A stretch of 64,000 nucleotides of DNA from Prosthecodimorpha staleyi. GTDB taxonomy: Bacteria; Pseudomonadota; Alphaproteobacteria; Rhizobiales; Ancalomicrobiaceae. Positions 1 to 8,658 of this stretch are shown piece after piece. Position 1 is the stretch's first letter, and each line of letters starts with the position of its first letter. The stretch spans positions 243,176 through 307,175 of the forward strand of contig NZ_JAHHZF010000009.1 in assembly GCF_018729455.1 (NCBI RefSeq), read 5' to 3'. Both the position numbers and the translations under genes were made by a program. The notes beneath the pieces are model-generated. The model was not told the origin of the DNA. It saw nothing but the letters and a program-made list of their open reading frames with translations, and did not search any database.

Positions 1-1
1 C

Positions 2-559
2 AACCCGTATACCGACGGCTGGGTGACGCTTCTGTCCATGGGCAATGCCGGCATGCCGCAGATGCATTCGATCGAGGTCGCCGAAATCCAGCACCCCATC
101 GTGATCCACGATCGCGCCATCGTGCCGGATACCGGCGGCGACGGACGGCGCCGGGGCGCGCCGGGCACGCTGACACGCTTCGGTCCGACCGCGGCCCCCG
201 TCGAGGTCGGTTATGTCAGCGACGGCACGGTGCATCCGGCCGAGGGCGTCGGCGGCGGACTGCCGGGCGGGCCGTCGCGCCAGTGGCGGGTGAGGGCGGA
301 CGGGAGCGAGGAAATCCTGCCGACCTACGGACAGGTGGTGCTGCAGCCGGGCGAGAGCCTGATCTCGATTACGGCGGCGGGCGGCGGCTGCGGCGACCCG
401 CTCGAGCGCGAGGTCGAGCGGGTGGCGGAAGATGTCGCCGAGGGCTGGGTGACGCCGGCGCGGGCGCGGTCCGTCTATGCGGTCGTGTGCGCGGCGGACG
501 GAACGCTCGACCCGGCGGCGACCGCCGCGGAGCGGGCCGCCCGGAGGGCCGCGGCATGA
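2..559 (+). CDS. Hydantoinase B/oxoprolinase family subunit, C-terminal part (5' cut by window edge)
   Basis: Only the last 185 or so residues are inside the window; the reading frame is open from base 2. The fragment carries the family C-terminal block DGWVTLLSMGNAGMP, then GAPG, a YVSDGTVHPAEG stretch and a glycine-rich AAGGGCGDP segment, all mirrored in the full-length HyuB at 21258-23030. HyuB proteins pair with an ATP-using HyuA to open hydantoin or 5-oxoproline rings in the cytoplasm; the HyuA partner would lie left of the window. Its TGA overlaps the ATG of the following SDR (ATGA), so the two are translationally coupled. Family assignment is firm; the substrate is unknown. Confidence 0.9.
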   Translation, partial: NPYTDGWVTLLSMGNAGMPQMHSIEVAEIQHPIVIHDRAIVPDTGGDGRRRGAPGTLTRFGPTAAPVEVGYVSDGTVHPAEGVGGGLPGGPSRQWRVRADGSEEILPTYGQVVLQPGESLISITAAGGGCGDPLEREVERVAEDVAEGWVTPARARSVYAVVCAADGTLDPAATAAERAARRAAA

Positions 560-1308
560 GCGGCCGTCTCGCAGGGCGCATGGCGCTGATCACCGGCGCA
601 AGCCGCGGCATCGGCGCCGCGACGGCACGCGCCTTCGCGGCCGAGGGCGCGGACGTCGCCTTCTGCCATGACGACGACGACGAAGGCGCCGAGGCGGTCC
701 TGGCCGCCATCGCGGCGGCCGGGCGACGCGGCTTCGCATGGCGGATCGACATCGGCTCCGAAGAGGCCTGCCGCGACCTCTTCGCCAAGGCGGAGGCCGC
801 GCTCGGACGGGTCGACATCCTGATGAACAATGCGGGAGTGAGCGAGGAGGCGCTGGTCGAGGACATCTCGATGGCCTCGCTGCGCTGGATGCTGAGGGTC
901 CATCTGGAGGCGACCTTCCTGCTGTCGCAGCTCGCCTACCGGTCCATGAAGCCGCGCGGCGCGGGACGGATCATCAACGTCACGTCGCAGCTCGCCTACA
1001 AGGGCGCGCCCGGCCTCGCCCACTACAGCGCTGCGAAGGCCGGGGTGGTCGGCTTCACGCGCGCCTTCGCGCAGGAGGCGGCGCCGCACGGCGTCCTGGT
1101 CAACGCCATCGCGCCGGGCCCGATCGACACCCGCCTCAACGACACCCTGTCGCCGGAATGGAAGGCCTGGAAGATCGGCGGCCTGCCGTTGCGCCGCTTC
1201 GGCCGGCCGGAGGAGATCGCGCCGACCGCCGTGATGCTGGCATCCGCGGACGGCGACTTCTATGTCGGGCAGACGCTGTCGCCGAATGGCGGCGACGTCT
1301 TCCTGTGA
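556..1308 (+). CDS. SDR family NAD(P)-dependent oxidoreductase
   Basis: A 250-residue classical short-chain dehydrogenase. The N-terminal Rossmann motif TGASRGIG, the NNAG motif, the active-site serine in NVTSQ and the YSAAK (YxxxK) motif are all present, ending in a normal C-terminal substrate loop with an NGGD tail. It would oxidise or reduce a hydroxyl/keto group with NAD(P). The ATG overlaps the stop of the upstream HyuB-type gene, so it is expected to act on a product of that ring-opening step. It converges with the HpaB-type gene across only 7 bp. The long upstream extension of the same frame is a high-GC artefact. Confidence 0.92.
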   Translation: MSGRLAGRMALITGASRGIGAATARAFAAEGADVAFCHDDDDEGAEAVLAAIAAAGRRGFAWRIDIGSEEACRDLFAKAEAALGRVDILMNNAGVSEEALVEDISMASLRWMLRVHLEATFLLSQLAYRSMKPRGAGRIINVTSQLAYKGAPGLAHYSAAKAGVVGFTRAFAQEAAPHGVLVNAIAPGPIDTRLNDTLSPEWKAWKIGGLPLRRFGRPEEIAPTAVMLASADGDFYVGQTLSPNGGDVFL

Positions 1309-1315
1309 CGGGCGC

Positions 1316-2791
1316 CTATTCGGCGGCAGCCCGCGCGGGCCAGTCCGGGCGGGGCGAAAGGGCGAGGGCCGCGTCGGCGAAGGCGGTCGCGCCGGCCCAG
1401 TCGTAGGTGCGGTTCATGTTGGCGTGGTTCACGTAGGGGGCCCCGGCATAGAACATCTCGTACTGCACGTGCCGGGACGCGAATTCGGATCCGAGCGCGT
1501 CCCAGGCGAGCTTCATGACGCCGACGCGACCGACCGCATCCGTCGCCGAGGAGACCTGCGTCGCCTCGATCAGGGCGCGGATCTCGGGGTTTTCCAGGTC
1601 GCGCACCGACGAGGGCAGCATGATGACGCCGCCGCCGGCGAGATCCCGGATGGTGTTGACGAAGCGCGGGTAGAGCTCCTGCGTGTAGGTCTGCGCCGCG
1701 TAGAGAAGGTGCGCGGACGGGACCCAGTAGGGGCCGAAGCGACGGCCCGCCGCTTCCATGCCGGCGACCATGCCCTCCACGATCGACGCGTCGGCCGCGA
1801 GCCGCGCCAGCGTGCCCTCGATCTGCGGCATGCCGGCCGACCCGTTGACTTCGGCGATCCGGCGGGCGAGCCCGACCAGGAAGCGGAGCTTTACCGCAAG
1901 GCGGATCTGCGACTGGTAGTTCTGATAGACATGCGTCGGCGTGCCATGCCATTGCGTCCGCGCGGCGTCGACGTCGCCATGGACGAAGACGCGCTCCCAC
2001 GGGACCTTGACCTGGTCGAAGACCACGACGGCGTCGTTCTCGTCGAACCGGCTCGACAGCGGATAGTCCCAGGACGTGGTAACGCCGGCCTCGTAGGAGC
2101 GGCGCGACAGGAGCACGATGCCGGGCGTGGCCATCGGCATGGCGAAGCTGAGCGCATAGGCGCCCTCGCCCGCCTTCAGCGGCTGGATGTTGCCGACGAA
2201 AATCTCGTCCGCCATGACCGAACTGGTGCCGAGCATCTTGGCGCCGCTGACGGTGATGCCGTCGGCGTCCTCGTCGACCGCATGGAGCACAAGGTCGCGC
2301 GCCTGGGACGACGCCGACTTGGACTTGTCGGCCTGCGGGTTCTGGATCACGTAGGTGACGAAGAGGTCGCGGTCGCGCGCGTACTCAAAGTAGTCGCGGA
2401 ACGCGACCGCGCGCCGGGCATCGTGCTGCGCCATCACGTCGTGCCCCATCATCAGGCCGGACAGGGCGGTGGCCAGATGGTCGGGCGACCGGCCGAGCCA
2501 GCCGAAATTGAGCGCCGACCAGGCCTCGATGGCGCGGCGACGTTGGACCAGATCGTCGGGCGACAGGGGCAGCTGCCAGGCGCGGTTGACGCGCCGCCCG
2601 GTCGGGGTCTCGAAGGTCATCAGGTCGCGGTTCTCGGGCGCGGCCTGGAAGTCGTAGAGCCGGGCGAAGGAAGCCACCGTGCCGCGATAAGCCGGGTCGG
2701 CGGTCACGTCGGCGACGCGGCGGCCCTCGAGATGGATGCGGCGGCCGTCCTTCAGGGCGGCGAGATAGGCGGCGCCGTTGCGGATGGGCAT
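1316..2791 (-). CDS. 4-hydroxyphenylacetate 3-monooxygenase oxygenase component (HpaB family)
   Basis: A 491-residue protein of the HpaB/PvcC/4-hydroxybutyryl-CoA dehydratase flavoprotein fold, near the usual 480-520 length. Family features include the N-terminal RNGAAYLAALKDGRRI block, the GRSPDHLA segment, ISGAKMLGT-like sequence (TVSGAKMLGT) and the C-terminal GGGVIMLPSS region. Family members use FADH2 supplied by a separate reductase to hydroxylate phenols; no HpaC-type reductase is seen in the window. It is transcribed leftward from an intergenic region holding a perfect 17-bp palindrome 62 bp upstream of the start. The natural substrate is unknown; sequence alone does not separate a phenol hydroxylase from other family activities. 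Confidence 0.88.
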   Translation of the reverse strand: MPIRNGAAYLAALKDGRRIHLEGRRVADVTADPAYRGTVASFARLYDFQAAPENRDLMTFETPTGRRVNRAWQLPLSPDDLVQRRRAIEAWSALNFGWLGRSPDHLATALSGLMMGHDVMAQHDARRAVAFRDYFEYARDRDLFVTYVIQNPQADKSKSASSQARDLVLHAVDEDADGITVSGAKMLGTSSVMADEIFVGNIQPLKAGEGAYALSFAMPMATPGIVLLSRRSYEAGVTTSWDYPLSSRFDENDAVVVFDQVKVPWERVFVHGDVDAARTQWHGTPTHVYQNYQSQIRLAVKLRFLVGLARRIAEVNGSAGMPQIEGTLARLAADASIVEGMVAGMEAAGRRFGPYWVPSAHLLYAAQTYTQELYPRFVNTIRDLAGGGVIMLPSSVRDLENPEIRALIEATQVSSATDAVGRVGVMKLAWDALGSEFASRHVQYEMFYAGAPYVNHANMNRTYDWAGATAFADAALALSPRPDWPARAAAE

Positions 2792-2852
2792 GAGGTCTCG
2801 TTCCTTCGCTGCGAAATGTCCGATCCGATCAGGCTAACGCGAATTGCGTGAT

Positions 2853-2869
2853 ATGCAAGTAACTTGCAT
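2853..2869. promoter_or_regulatory. Perfect 17-bp palindrome (operator site A)
   Basis: ATGCAAGT-A-ACTTGCAT is fully symmetric around a central A and lies 62 bp upstream of the HpaB-type start codon. It is the best copy of a dyad (core GCAAG-N3-CTTGC) that recurs at seven or eight other promoter regions of this island. Its role as an operator is inferred. Confidence 0.7.
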
Positions 2870-2967
2870 GAACTGATGGCGATTGGCCGCCGGCGCCGAG
2901 ATGCGGCGGTCCGTCCCCGTCCTGTCGGAAAGCGACCGGCCTCGCCCAAGCGGTGACCATTTCGCCT

Positions 2968-2984
2968 CTGAAACCGGCTTGCTT
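2968..2984. promoter_or_regulatory. Degenerate copy of the GCAAG-N3-CTTGC dyad (site I)
   Basis: The core GAAAC-CGG-CTTGC (2970-2982) matches the consensus arms at 8 of 10 positions and lies about 55 bp before the deacetylase start. The GAAAC left arm is shared with the RidA-side site. An overlapping inverted repeat CTTGC-N7-GCAAG spans 2978-2994. Confidence 0.45.
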
Positions 2985-3037
2985 CTGATGCAAGGGTCCT
3001 TAGGCTTTGCACCGATATCCGACCGGAGCCCGCGCCC

Positions 3038-3934
3038 ATGATCGACGACCGCGACTATGTCGGCTACGCCGATAATCCGCCGGACCCGCAATGGCCGGGC
3101 GGCGCGCGCATCGCGGTCAACATCAATCTGAACTACGAGGCCGGCGGCGAGCGCTCGCTGATGGACGGGGACGGCGTTTCGGAAGGCGTGCTCAACGACA
3201 TCGGACAGCCCTCGCTGGACGGCCTGCGCAGCCCGCTGGTGGAGTCCGTCTTTGCCTACGGGTCGCGCGTCGGCGCCTGGCGGCTGTTGGACCTGTTCCG
3301 GCGTTTCGACGTGAAAGTCTGCCTGCTCGCCGTCGCCCGGGCGGCCGCGCGCAATCCGCGGCTCGTGCGCGCCTATGCTGCGGAGGGGCACGAGATCGTC
3401 AGCCACCACTATCGCTGGCTCGACTACCAGGTGATGCCCGAGGCCGAGGAGCGCGAGCATATCCGCCTCGCTTTCGAGACGCTGGAGCAGGTGGCCGGGG
3501 TCGCACCGGTCGGCTGGATGACGGGCCGGCCGGGCGCCAACACCCGGCGCCTCCTGGTCGAGACGGGCCGGCTTCTCTACGACCGCGACTCGCTCGCCGA
3601 CGAACTGCCCTACTGGGTCACGGTGTCGGACCGCAGGCATCTGGTCGTGCCCTATTCCTTCGAGACCAACGACAACCGGTTCGACCAGAACCACGGCTTC
3701 TCAACCGGCGACGATTTCGCCCGCTACATGATCGACTGCTTCGAGACGCTCTACGCAGAGGGCGCGGACCGGCCGAAGATGATGTCGCTCGCCCTGCACG
3801 ACCGGCTGATCGGACGGCCCGGGCGGATCACCGGGCTGGTCCGGTTCCTCGACCACATCCGCAGCCGCGACAAGGTCTGGGTGGCGACCGGCAAGGACAT
3901 CGCCGAGCACTGGATGCGGGTGCATCCGGCCTGA
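3038..3934 (+). CDS. Polysaccharide deacetylase family protein, PuuE (allantoinase)-like
   Basis: A 298-residue single-domain carbohydrate-esterase-4-fold hydrolase without a signal peptide, so cytoplasmic. The N-terminal GGARIAVNINLNYE block, the SHHYRWLDYQ metal-ligand region and the late LALHDRLIGRPGRI segment match the PuuE/allantoinase-like branch of the NodB superfamily rather than cell-wall deacetylases. That branch hydrolyses cyclic ureides or amides such as allantoin, which fits neighbouring hydantoinase genes. ATG at 3038 has a CGGAG ribosome site. It heads a two-gene operon with the epimerase-like gene, 13 bp downstream. Exact substrate unknown. Confidence 0.85.
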   Translation: MIDDRDYVGYADNPPDPQWPGGARIAVNINLNYEAGGERSLMDGDGVSEGVLNDIGQPSLDGLRSPLVESVFAYGSRVGAWRLLDLFRRFDVKVCLLAVARAAARNPRLVRAYAAEGHEIVSHHYRWLDYQVMPEAEEREHIRLAFETLEQVAGVAPVGWMTGRPGANTRRLLVETGRLLYDRDSLADELPYWVTVSDRRHLVVPYSFETNDNRFDQNHGFSTGDDFARYMIDCFETLYAEGADRPKMMSLALHDRLIGRPGRITGLVRFLDHIRSRDKVWVATGKDIAEHWMRVHPA

Positions 3935-3947
3935 GGGAGGGACGACC

Positions 3948-4838
3948 GTGCGGCTATTGCTCACCGGCGCGGCCGGTTTCGTCGGGCGTCACCTCGCCCG
4001 GCGGCTGGCGCAGGACGGGCACGAGGTGCTCGGCACCGATCTTTCCGCCGACCCGTCCGGAGGCTGGACCGGGCTCGACCTGCGCGACCGGCCGGCCGTG
4101 ATCGCCGCGCTCGCCGAGGCCCGGCCCGACCTCGTCGTCCATGCCGGCGCGATCTCCGGCCCGATGCTGGCGCGCGGCGAGCCGGCGCTGATGTTCGACG
4201 TGAACGTCACCGGCACATTGTCCGTCCTGGAGGCCATGCGCCGGGCATCGGTGCCGCGGCTGGTGCATTTCTCCTCCAACGCGGTCTACCGCGACCGGCC
4301 GGATCGCGAGCCCGTTCGTGAGGACTGGGCCACCGGCAAGACCGATCCCTATGGCGCCAGCAAGGTCGCGGCCGAAGCCATCGTCGCCGCCTATGCGGCC
4401 AGCGCCGGGATCGACACCTGGATGCTGCGGATCGCATCGATCTACGGGCCGGGGCGGACATCGCCCTACCTCGTCTCGGACCTGATCGCGGCCGGACGGT
4501 CCGGCGGATCGGTCGTGGTCACGGACGAGCGCTCCAACATGCGGCAGTTCGTGGCGGTCGAGGATGTGGTCGAGGCCGTCGCCGCGGCGGTCGGAACGCC
4601 TGCGGGCGGCTGCGTGCCCGTCAACATCACGGGCGGCGAGTATCTGTCGGAGGCCGCGATCGGCGCGATGGTGTGCGCCCATCTGCCGGCGCTCCGGCTC
4701 GACGTGGTCGCCGACAAGGGCGAGAACGGCGACGGGGCGATCGGCCCGCTCGATCTCGCCCGCGCCCGCGACCGTCTCGGCTACCGCCCGGCGATCCCGA
4801 TCGCGGCCGGGATCGCCCGGCTCGTCGGCGGGGCGTGA
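3948..4838 (+). CDS. NAD-dependent epimerase/dehydratase (extended SDR)
   Basis: A 296-residue extended SDR starting with GTG behind a strong GGGAGG site. It has the N-terminal TGAAGFVGRHLARRL nucleotide-binding motif, a serine-rich HFSSNAVY active-site strand and YGASK (YxxxK). Members epimerise, dehydrate or oxidise sugars and other hydroxy compounds with tightly bound NAD. It is co-transcribed with the PuuE-like deacetylase, which argues for a catabolic job rather than nucleotide-sugar synthesis; no glycosyltransferases are nearby. The stop codon lies inside a 24-bp perfect palindrome that separates it from the convergent gamma-glutamyltransferase gene. Confidence 0.88.
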   Translation: MRLLLTGAAGFVGRHLARRLAQDGHEVLGTDLSADPSGGWTGLDLRDRPAVIAALAEARPDLVVHAGAISGPMLARGEPALMFDVNVTGTLSVLEAMRRASVPRLVHFSSNAVYRDRPDREPVREDWATGKTDPYGASKVAAEAIVAAYAASAGIDTWMLRIASIYGPGRTSPYLVSDLIAAGRSGGSVVVTDERSNMRQFVAVEDVVEAVAAAVGTPAGGCVPVNITGGEYLSEAAIGAMVCAHLPALRLDVVADKGENGDGAIGPLDLARARDRLGYRPAIPIAAGIARLVGGA

Positions 4839-4856
4839 CGGCCGCGGCCGTCACGC
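4833..4856. terminator. 24-bp perfect palindrome between convergent genes
   Basis: A GC-only perfect dyad begins at GCGTGACGG and ends at CCGTCACGC, overlapping the epimerase stop codon (4836-4838). Its place between converging genes suggests a bidirectional hairpin, but there is no T tract on either strand, so it is not a textbook intrinsic terminator. Confidence 0.4.
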
Positions 4857-4871
4857 GATGTCGCGGGCGCC

Positions 4872-6350
4872 TCAGACGGCGCCGCTCCAGTTCTCGCGCC
4901 GGAAGTCCGAGACCGCGTAGGGCATGGTTCCCTTGAGGCCCGCGCAGACGACCCCGCCGCCACGGATGTCGCCATAGGGCATCTCCACGACCGCATGCCC
5001 GAGTGCCTTCAGGGTGTCGAAGGCGGGATGGCCGGCTTCGATGAGCAGCTTGCCGTTCTCCGACCGCCAGCGCTGGCGGTCGATCGCGCTGGGCAGGTCG
5101 ATCCCCTGCAGCACCGTCGCGGCCAGGATCTGCAGCAGGGTCTGCACCTGGCCGTCGGCACCCGGCGTCGAGATCGCGACCGCCTCGCCGTCATGCTCCA
5201 TCAGCATCGGGGCCAGGGTGTGGACCGGAAGCTTGCCGGGCGCAACCTCGTTCGGCGCCCCCGTGAAGCTGCCGGCGCGGTTGTTGAGGACGAAGCCGCC
5301 CTCGGGCACGTAGATGGCGGACCCGAAATTGTCGAAGACCGAGAAGAGCGACGAGATCACCATCCCATCGGCATCCGCGACCGCGACCCCGGCCGTATGC
5401 AGATAGCCGCGCGGCCCGCCGCGGCCGGAGGCCCGGTCGAGGTCGACCGGCAGGTCGACGGCAAGCAGGGCCGCGCCCTCCGCGCAGCGGTCGCGATAGG
5501 CGAAGGAGCCCTCGGTCAGTTCGACGGCGGCGTGTTCCACGCGGTCGAGCGGTACGGTGCCGAGCTTCTCGAAACCGTTCAGCGCCATGGCGAGCAGGAT
5601 GCCCTGCGACATCGGCGGCTGCACATGCACGGTCCGCCCCGCCCAGGCGACCGAGATCGGCGCCGTGACGGTCGTCTGGTGGCCGGCCATGTCACCGGGT
5701 GTCATCAGCCCGCCGCGCGCCGCCACCGCCTGCGCCACCGCGGCACCGACCGGGCCGCCGTAGAACCAGTCGGCGCCGTCCCGGGCGATGCCTGACAGCG
5801 TGGCGGCAAGTTCGGGCTGGCAAACCAGATCATGCGCCTTGGCAGTCAGGAAGACGGAGGCTTCGGCGCCGCCGCGGACCAGCCGCGCGCGCTGCTGGCC
5901 GACGGTATGGACGAGACGCGGCCGGACGCGCATGCCGTCGCGTGCGATCCGGATCGCGGGTGCGAGGCTCTGGGCGAGCGGCAGGCGGCCGAAGCGGCGG
6001 GCGAGTTCCGCCCATCCGGCGACGAGACCCGGCACGTTGACGGACGTGCCGTCGTCGCGGATCGCCTCTGGGACGCCGGAAGACGGCGCCGCACCGGCGG
6101 CGTTGATCGCGGTGACCTGCCCGGGCGCGGTGCGGACCAGGAAGAAGCCGTCGCCGCCGACGCCGCCGGCCTCGGGGATGAGCACGCCGATCACAGCCTG
6201 GGCGGCGACGGTGGCATCCGCCGCGTTGCCGCCCTGCTCGATGATCGCCTGGGCGGCCGCGGTCGCAAGTGGATGCGCCGCCGAGATGGCGGCACGAATG
6301 CCGAACACGGCCGGGCGGGACTTGGAGGAAAAGGGATCCGGCAGAAGCAT
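4872..6350 (-). CDS. Gamma-glutamyltransferase family protein, no signal peptide
   Basis: A 492-residue Ntn-hydrolase related to GGT. The N-terminal AISAAHPLATAAA and GGNAADA blocks, GGVGGDGF, and the internal autocleavage region YLHTAGVAVADADG with nucleophile Thr near residue 319 are present, followed by LNNRAGSF. It is shorter than the periplasmic enzyme (about 580) and has no signal peptide, so it probably acts in the cytoplasm. It follows the M20 hydrolase gene in one operon. ATG at 6350 is preferred over a TTG ten codons upstream because it has a GAGG site. The pairing suggests handling of gamma-glutamyl or N-acyl intermediates. Some GGT-like proteins are acylases of other amides. Confidence 0.87.
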   Translation of the reverse strand: MLLPDPFSSKSRPAVFGIRAAISAAHPLATAAAQAIIEQGGNAADATVAAQAVIGVLIPEAGGVGGDGFFLVRTAPGQVTAINAAGAAPSSGVPEAIRDDGTSVNVPGLVAGWAELARRFGRLPLAQSLAPAIRIARDGMRVRPRLVHTVGQQRARLVRGGAEASVFLTAKAHDLVCQPELAATLSGIARDGADWFYGGPVGAAVAQAVAARGGLMTPGDMAGHQTTVTAPISVAWAGRTVHVQPPMSQGILLAMALNGFEKLGTVPLDRVEHAAVELTEGSFAYRDRCAEGAALLAVDLPVDLDRASGRGGPRGYLHTAGVAVADADGMVISSLFSVFDNFGSAIYVPEGGFVLNNRAGSFTGAPNEVAPGKLPVHTLAPMLMEHDGEAVAISTPGADGQVQTLLQILAATVLQGIDLPSAIDRQRWRSENGKLLIEAGHPAFDTLKALGHAVVEMPYGDIRGGGVVCAGLKGTMPYAVSDFRRENWSGAV

Positions 6351-6389
6351 GTTCGGGCCTCGAGGGTCGGTGTTCGGCAAATGCCGGGG

Positions 6390-7601
6390 TCAGGTCGGTT
6401 CGGACAGGAAGGCGAGCGCAGCGCGCACGTAGATCTTGGCGCAATCGACGACGTCCCGGGCATGAACCCAGTCGTCGACGCCGGAGACGCGATCGGCCTG
6501 CGGACCATAGCAGACCGCCGGCACGCCGAGCCGGCGCCAGCGGCTGGCATCGCTCGCGGGCAAGCGGACGACCGGGACTGCCGCTTCGCCCCGCACCGCG
6601 CCATGGGCGGCTGCCATGGCGGCGACGATCGGGCTGGAGGCCGCGGTCCAGTTCGGCTCCCAGCCCTTCAGGCGCCGGCGCGACAGGCCTTCGATCCGCC
6701 CGATCACCGCGTCGACGCGGGCCTCGATGTCGGCGATGGTCAGGCCCGGCGGGATGCGGAAATCGATCTCCGCGGTGGCCCGGGTCGCCGACTGGCTGAC
6801 GAAACGGCCGCCCGCGATGGTGCCGGTGTTGACCGAGAGACGAAGGCCGTCCCGCTCGGGATGGTCCGCGACCGCGGCGATCTCGGCAGGCGGTGCCGCC
6901 GTCGTGTCGTTCCAGCGGTCGATCTCGGCGATCGCCGCGGCGAGGCGGGTGACCGCCGATGAGAGCGGGCGCGCCAGCATGCCCTGGGCAGACGGCGCGG
7001 TGGCGTCGAGCGCCAGCCACAGGAGACCCTTCTCGGCGAGCGCGAGCGCCATCGCGCCGGGTCCCTCGCCGCAGATCATGGCGTCGCCGATCAGTCCCGA
7101 TTCGGTCTCCAGGAGATAGCCGGCCCCATCCGGCCCGAACACCGTCTCGTCGGCGACGGCCGTGAAGGTGATGCGACCGGACCAGGCGTCCGGGTGGGCC
7201 GCCAGCAGCTCGAAGGCGAGCGTCTGGGCCGCCACCGCGCCCTTCATGTTGCCGACGCCGAGGCCGAAGATCCGGCCGTCCCGGTGCGTCGCAGCGTGCA
7301 GCGGCACCGACCAGTCGGCGACCTCGCCCGGATGCACGGTGTCGAGATGGACGTTGAAGACGAGATGCCGGCCGGGCCCGCTGCCCTCGGCGACGGCGAT
7401 GACGTTGGGTTTCTCCGGCACCTTGCGGACGGTGCGGGGGGCAATGCCGGCCGCGCTCAACCGATCGACGACGAGGTCCGCGACGGAACGCGTGTCGCCG
7501 GGCGGGTTGCTGCTGTCGGCGGCGACCAGCCGGTCGAGGAAGGCGAGGAGCGCGGGGGTGGCGGCCTCGATGGCGGCATCGAATGCGAGCGGGGCGGTCA
7601 T
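6390..7601 (-). CDS. M20 family metallopeptidase / ArgE-DapE-type deacylase
   Basis: A 403-residue zinc amidohydrolase. The M20 metal-binding pattern is visible: VFNVHLDTVHPG (His-x-Asp), GLGVGNMKGAVAA with the bridging aspartate position occupied by Asn in GNMKG, ADETVFGPDG in place of the usual EE pair, and a dimerisation domain with RFVSQSATRATAEIDFR. The altered ligand motifs are worth checking against the family. It would remove an acyl or amide group from an amino-acid-like substrate. The ATG at 7601 has GGAGG eight bases upstream; the longer frame upstream is spurious. It is first in an operon with the GGT-like gene and divergent from an SDR gene across 66 bp. Confidence 0.87.
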   Translation of the reverse strand: MTAPLAFDAAIEAATPALLAFLDRLVAADSSNPPGDTRSVADLVVDRLSAAGIAPRTVRKVPEKPNVIAVAEGSGPGRHLVFNVHLDTVHPGEVADWSVPLHAATHRDGRIFGLGVGNMKGAVAAQTLAFELLAAHPDAWSGRITFTAVADETVFGPDGAGYLLETESGLIGDAMICGEGPGAMALALAEKGLLWLALDATAPSAQGMLARPLSSAVTRLAAAIAEIDRWNDTTAAPPAEIAAVADHPERDGLRLSVNTGTIAGGRFVSQSATRATAEIDFRIPPGLTIADIEARVDAVIGRIEGLSRRRLKGWEPNWTAASSPIVAAMAAAHGAVRGEAAVPVVRLPASDASRWRRLGVPAVCYGPQADRVSGVDDWVHARDVVDCAKIYVRAALAFLSEPT

Positions 7602-7640
7602 GGCCAAGCCTCCGGGGGGTCGCAGGACGGTGGCATGTCG

Positions 7641-7667
7641 TTTGCGTCTTGCGCAAAGGACTTGCGG
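7641..7667. promoter_or_regulatory. GCAAA-GGA-CTTGC operator (site B) plus overlapping inverted repeat
   Basis: The core at 7653-7665 matches the island dyad at 9 of 10 arm positions and sits between the divergent M20 and SDR genes, touching the SDR ribosome site. An overlapping exact repeat TTTGCG-TCTTG-CGCAAA spans 7641-7657. Binding would be expected to affect both genes. Confidence 0.55.
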
Positions 7668-8477
7668 ATGGCCGCAGGCCCGATACCGGAGGGCGACGAC
7701 TTGGCGGGACTGTTGCAGGACAAGGTGGCGCTGGTCACCGGCGGCGCGCAGGGGATCGGGCTCGCGGTCGCGCGCGCCTTCCTGGCCGAGGGCGCCGCCG
7801 TGGCGATCGCGGACGTGCGCGCCGACGTGCTGGAGGCCGCGGCGGCGGGGCTGCCGGGCCGGGTCCTGCCGGTCGCCCTCGACGTGACCGACGAAGCGGC
7901 GACCGAGATGGCGGTCGCGCGGATCGAGGCGGACCTCGGCCCGCTTGCGATCGCGGTGCCCAATGCCGGCATCCTGGTCCTGAAGCACGGGGTCGAAACC
8001 GGGGTCGACGAGTTCCGCCGGGTGCTCGACGTGAACCTGACCGGCGCTTTCGTGACCGCCAAGGTCGCGGCCCGGCGCCTGCTGGCGCACGGCAAGGGCG
8101 GCCGGATCGTATTCACCTCGTCGCTGTTCGGACTGCGCGGCGGGCGCGAGAACTCGGCCTACTCGGCCTCGAAATTCGGCATGATCGGCGTGATGCAGAG
8201 CCTGGCGGCGGAACTCGCGCCGGCCGGGATTCTGGTCAACGCGGTCTGCCCCGGGCAAATGGACACCGAGATGATCCGGCAGCTGTTCCGCGACCGTGCC
8301 GCCATCCGCGGCGTGCCGGAAGCGGAAGTCAGGGGCGCGCTCGAGGGCCGGATTCCGGTCGGCCATCTCGGTCCGCTCGATCATCTCGCCGGAACCTACG
8401 TGTACCTGGCCTCCGACCTGTCGCGCTACGTCACCGGCCAGTCGATCACCGTGGACGGCGGCTGGCAGATCGGCTGA
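7668..8477 (+). CDS. SDR family oxidoreductase
   Basis: A 269-residue classical short-chain dehydrogenase with TGGAQGIG, PNAG (variant of NNAG), the FTSSLFG serine strand, YSASK and a C-terminal TVDGGWQIG tail. The start at 7668 follows AAAGGA at a normal distance; an ATG at 7635 in frame is possible but would place the operator inside the coding sequence. It is transcribed alone, divergently from the M20-GGT operon, and ends 180 bp from the convergent six-gene operon. It probably oxidises an alcohol intermediate of the island pathway; substrate unknown. Confidence 0.9.
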   Translation: MAAGPIPEGDDLAGLLQDKVALVTGGAQGIGLAVARAFLAEGAAVAIADVRADVLEAAAAGLPGRVLPVALDVTDEAATEMAVARIEADLGPLAIAVPNAGILVLKHGVETGVDEFRRVLDVNLTGAFVTAKVAARRLLAHGKGGRIVFTSSLFGLRGGRENSAYSASKFGMIGVMQSLAAELAPAGILVNAVCPGQMDTEMIRQLFRDRAAIRGVPEAEVRGALEGRIPVGHLGPLDHLAGTYVYLASDLSRYVTGQSITVDGGWQIG

Positions 8478-8658
8478 CCCCCGCGGCGTCACGGCTGAAC
8501 GGCCTCGGCACGACGGCCGACGATCCGGGCGCCGGTCTGCGGGGCGGTTGCGCCCTCGCTGCCGGCGCCCGCCTCCCGGTTGAGCACGGCGCGCACCGCC
8601 GGGCCATGGGCATCGCGGCGCGTGGAGCGGTTGGAAACCTGGCTGACCGGATCGGACG

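Noticed and set aside
1262..2851. A 529-codon + strand frame opposite the HpaB gene
   Set aside because: Composition is Arg/Gly/Asp/His-rich shadow sequence and the HpaB protein is clearly real.
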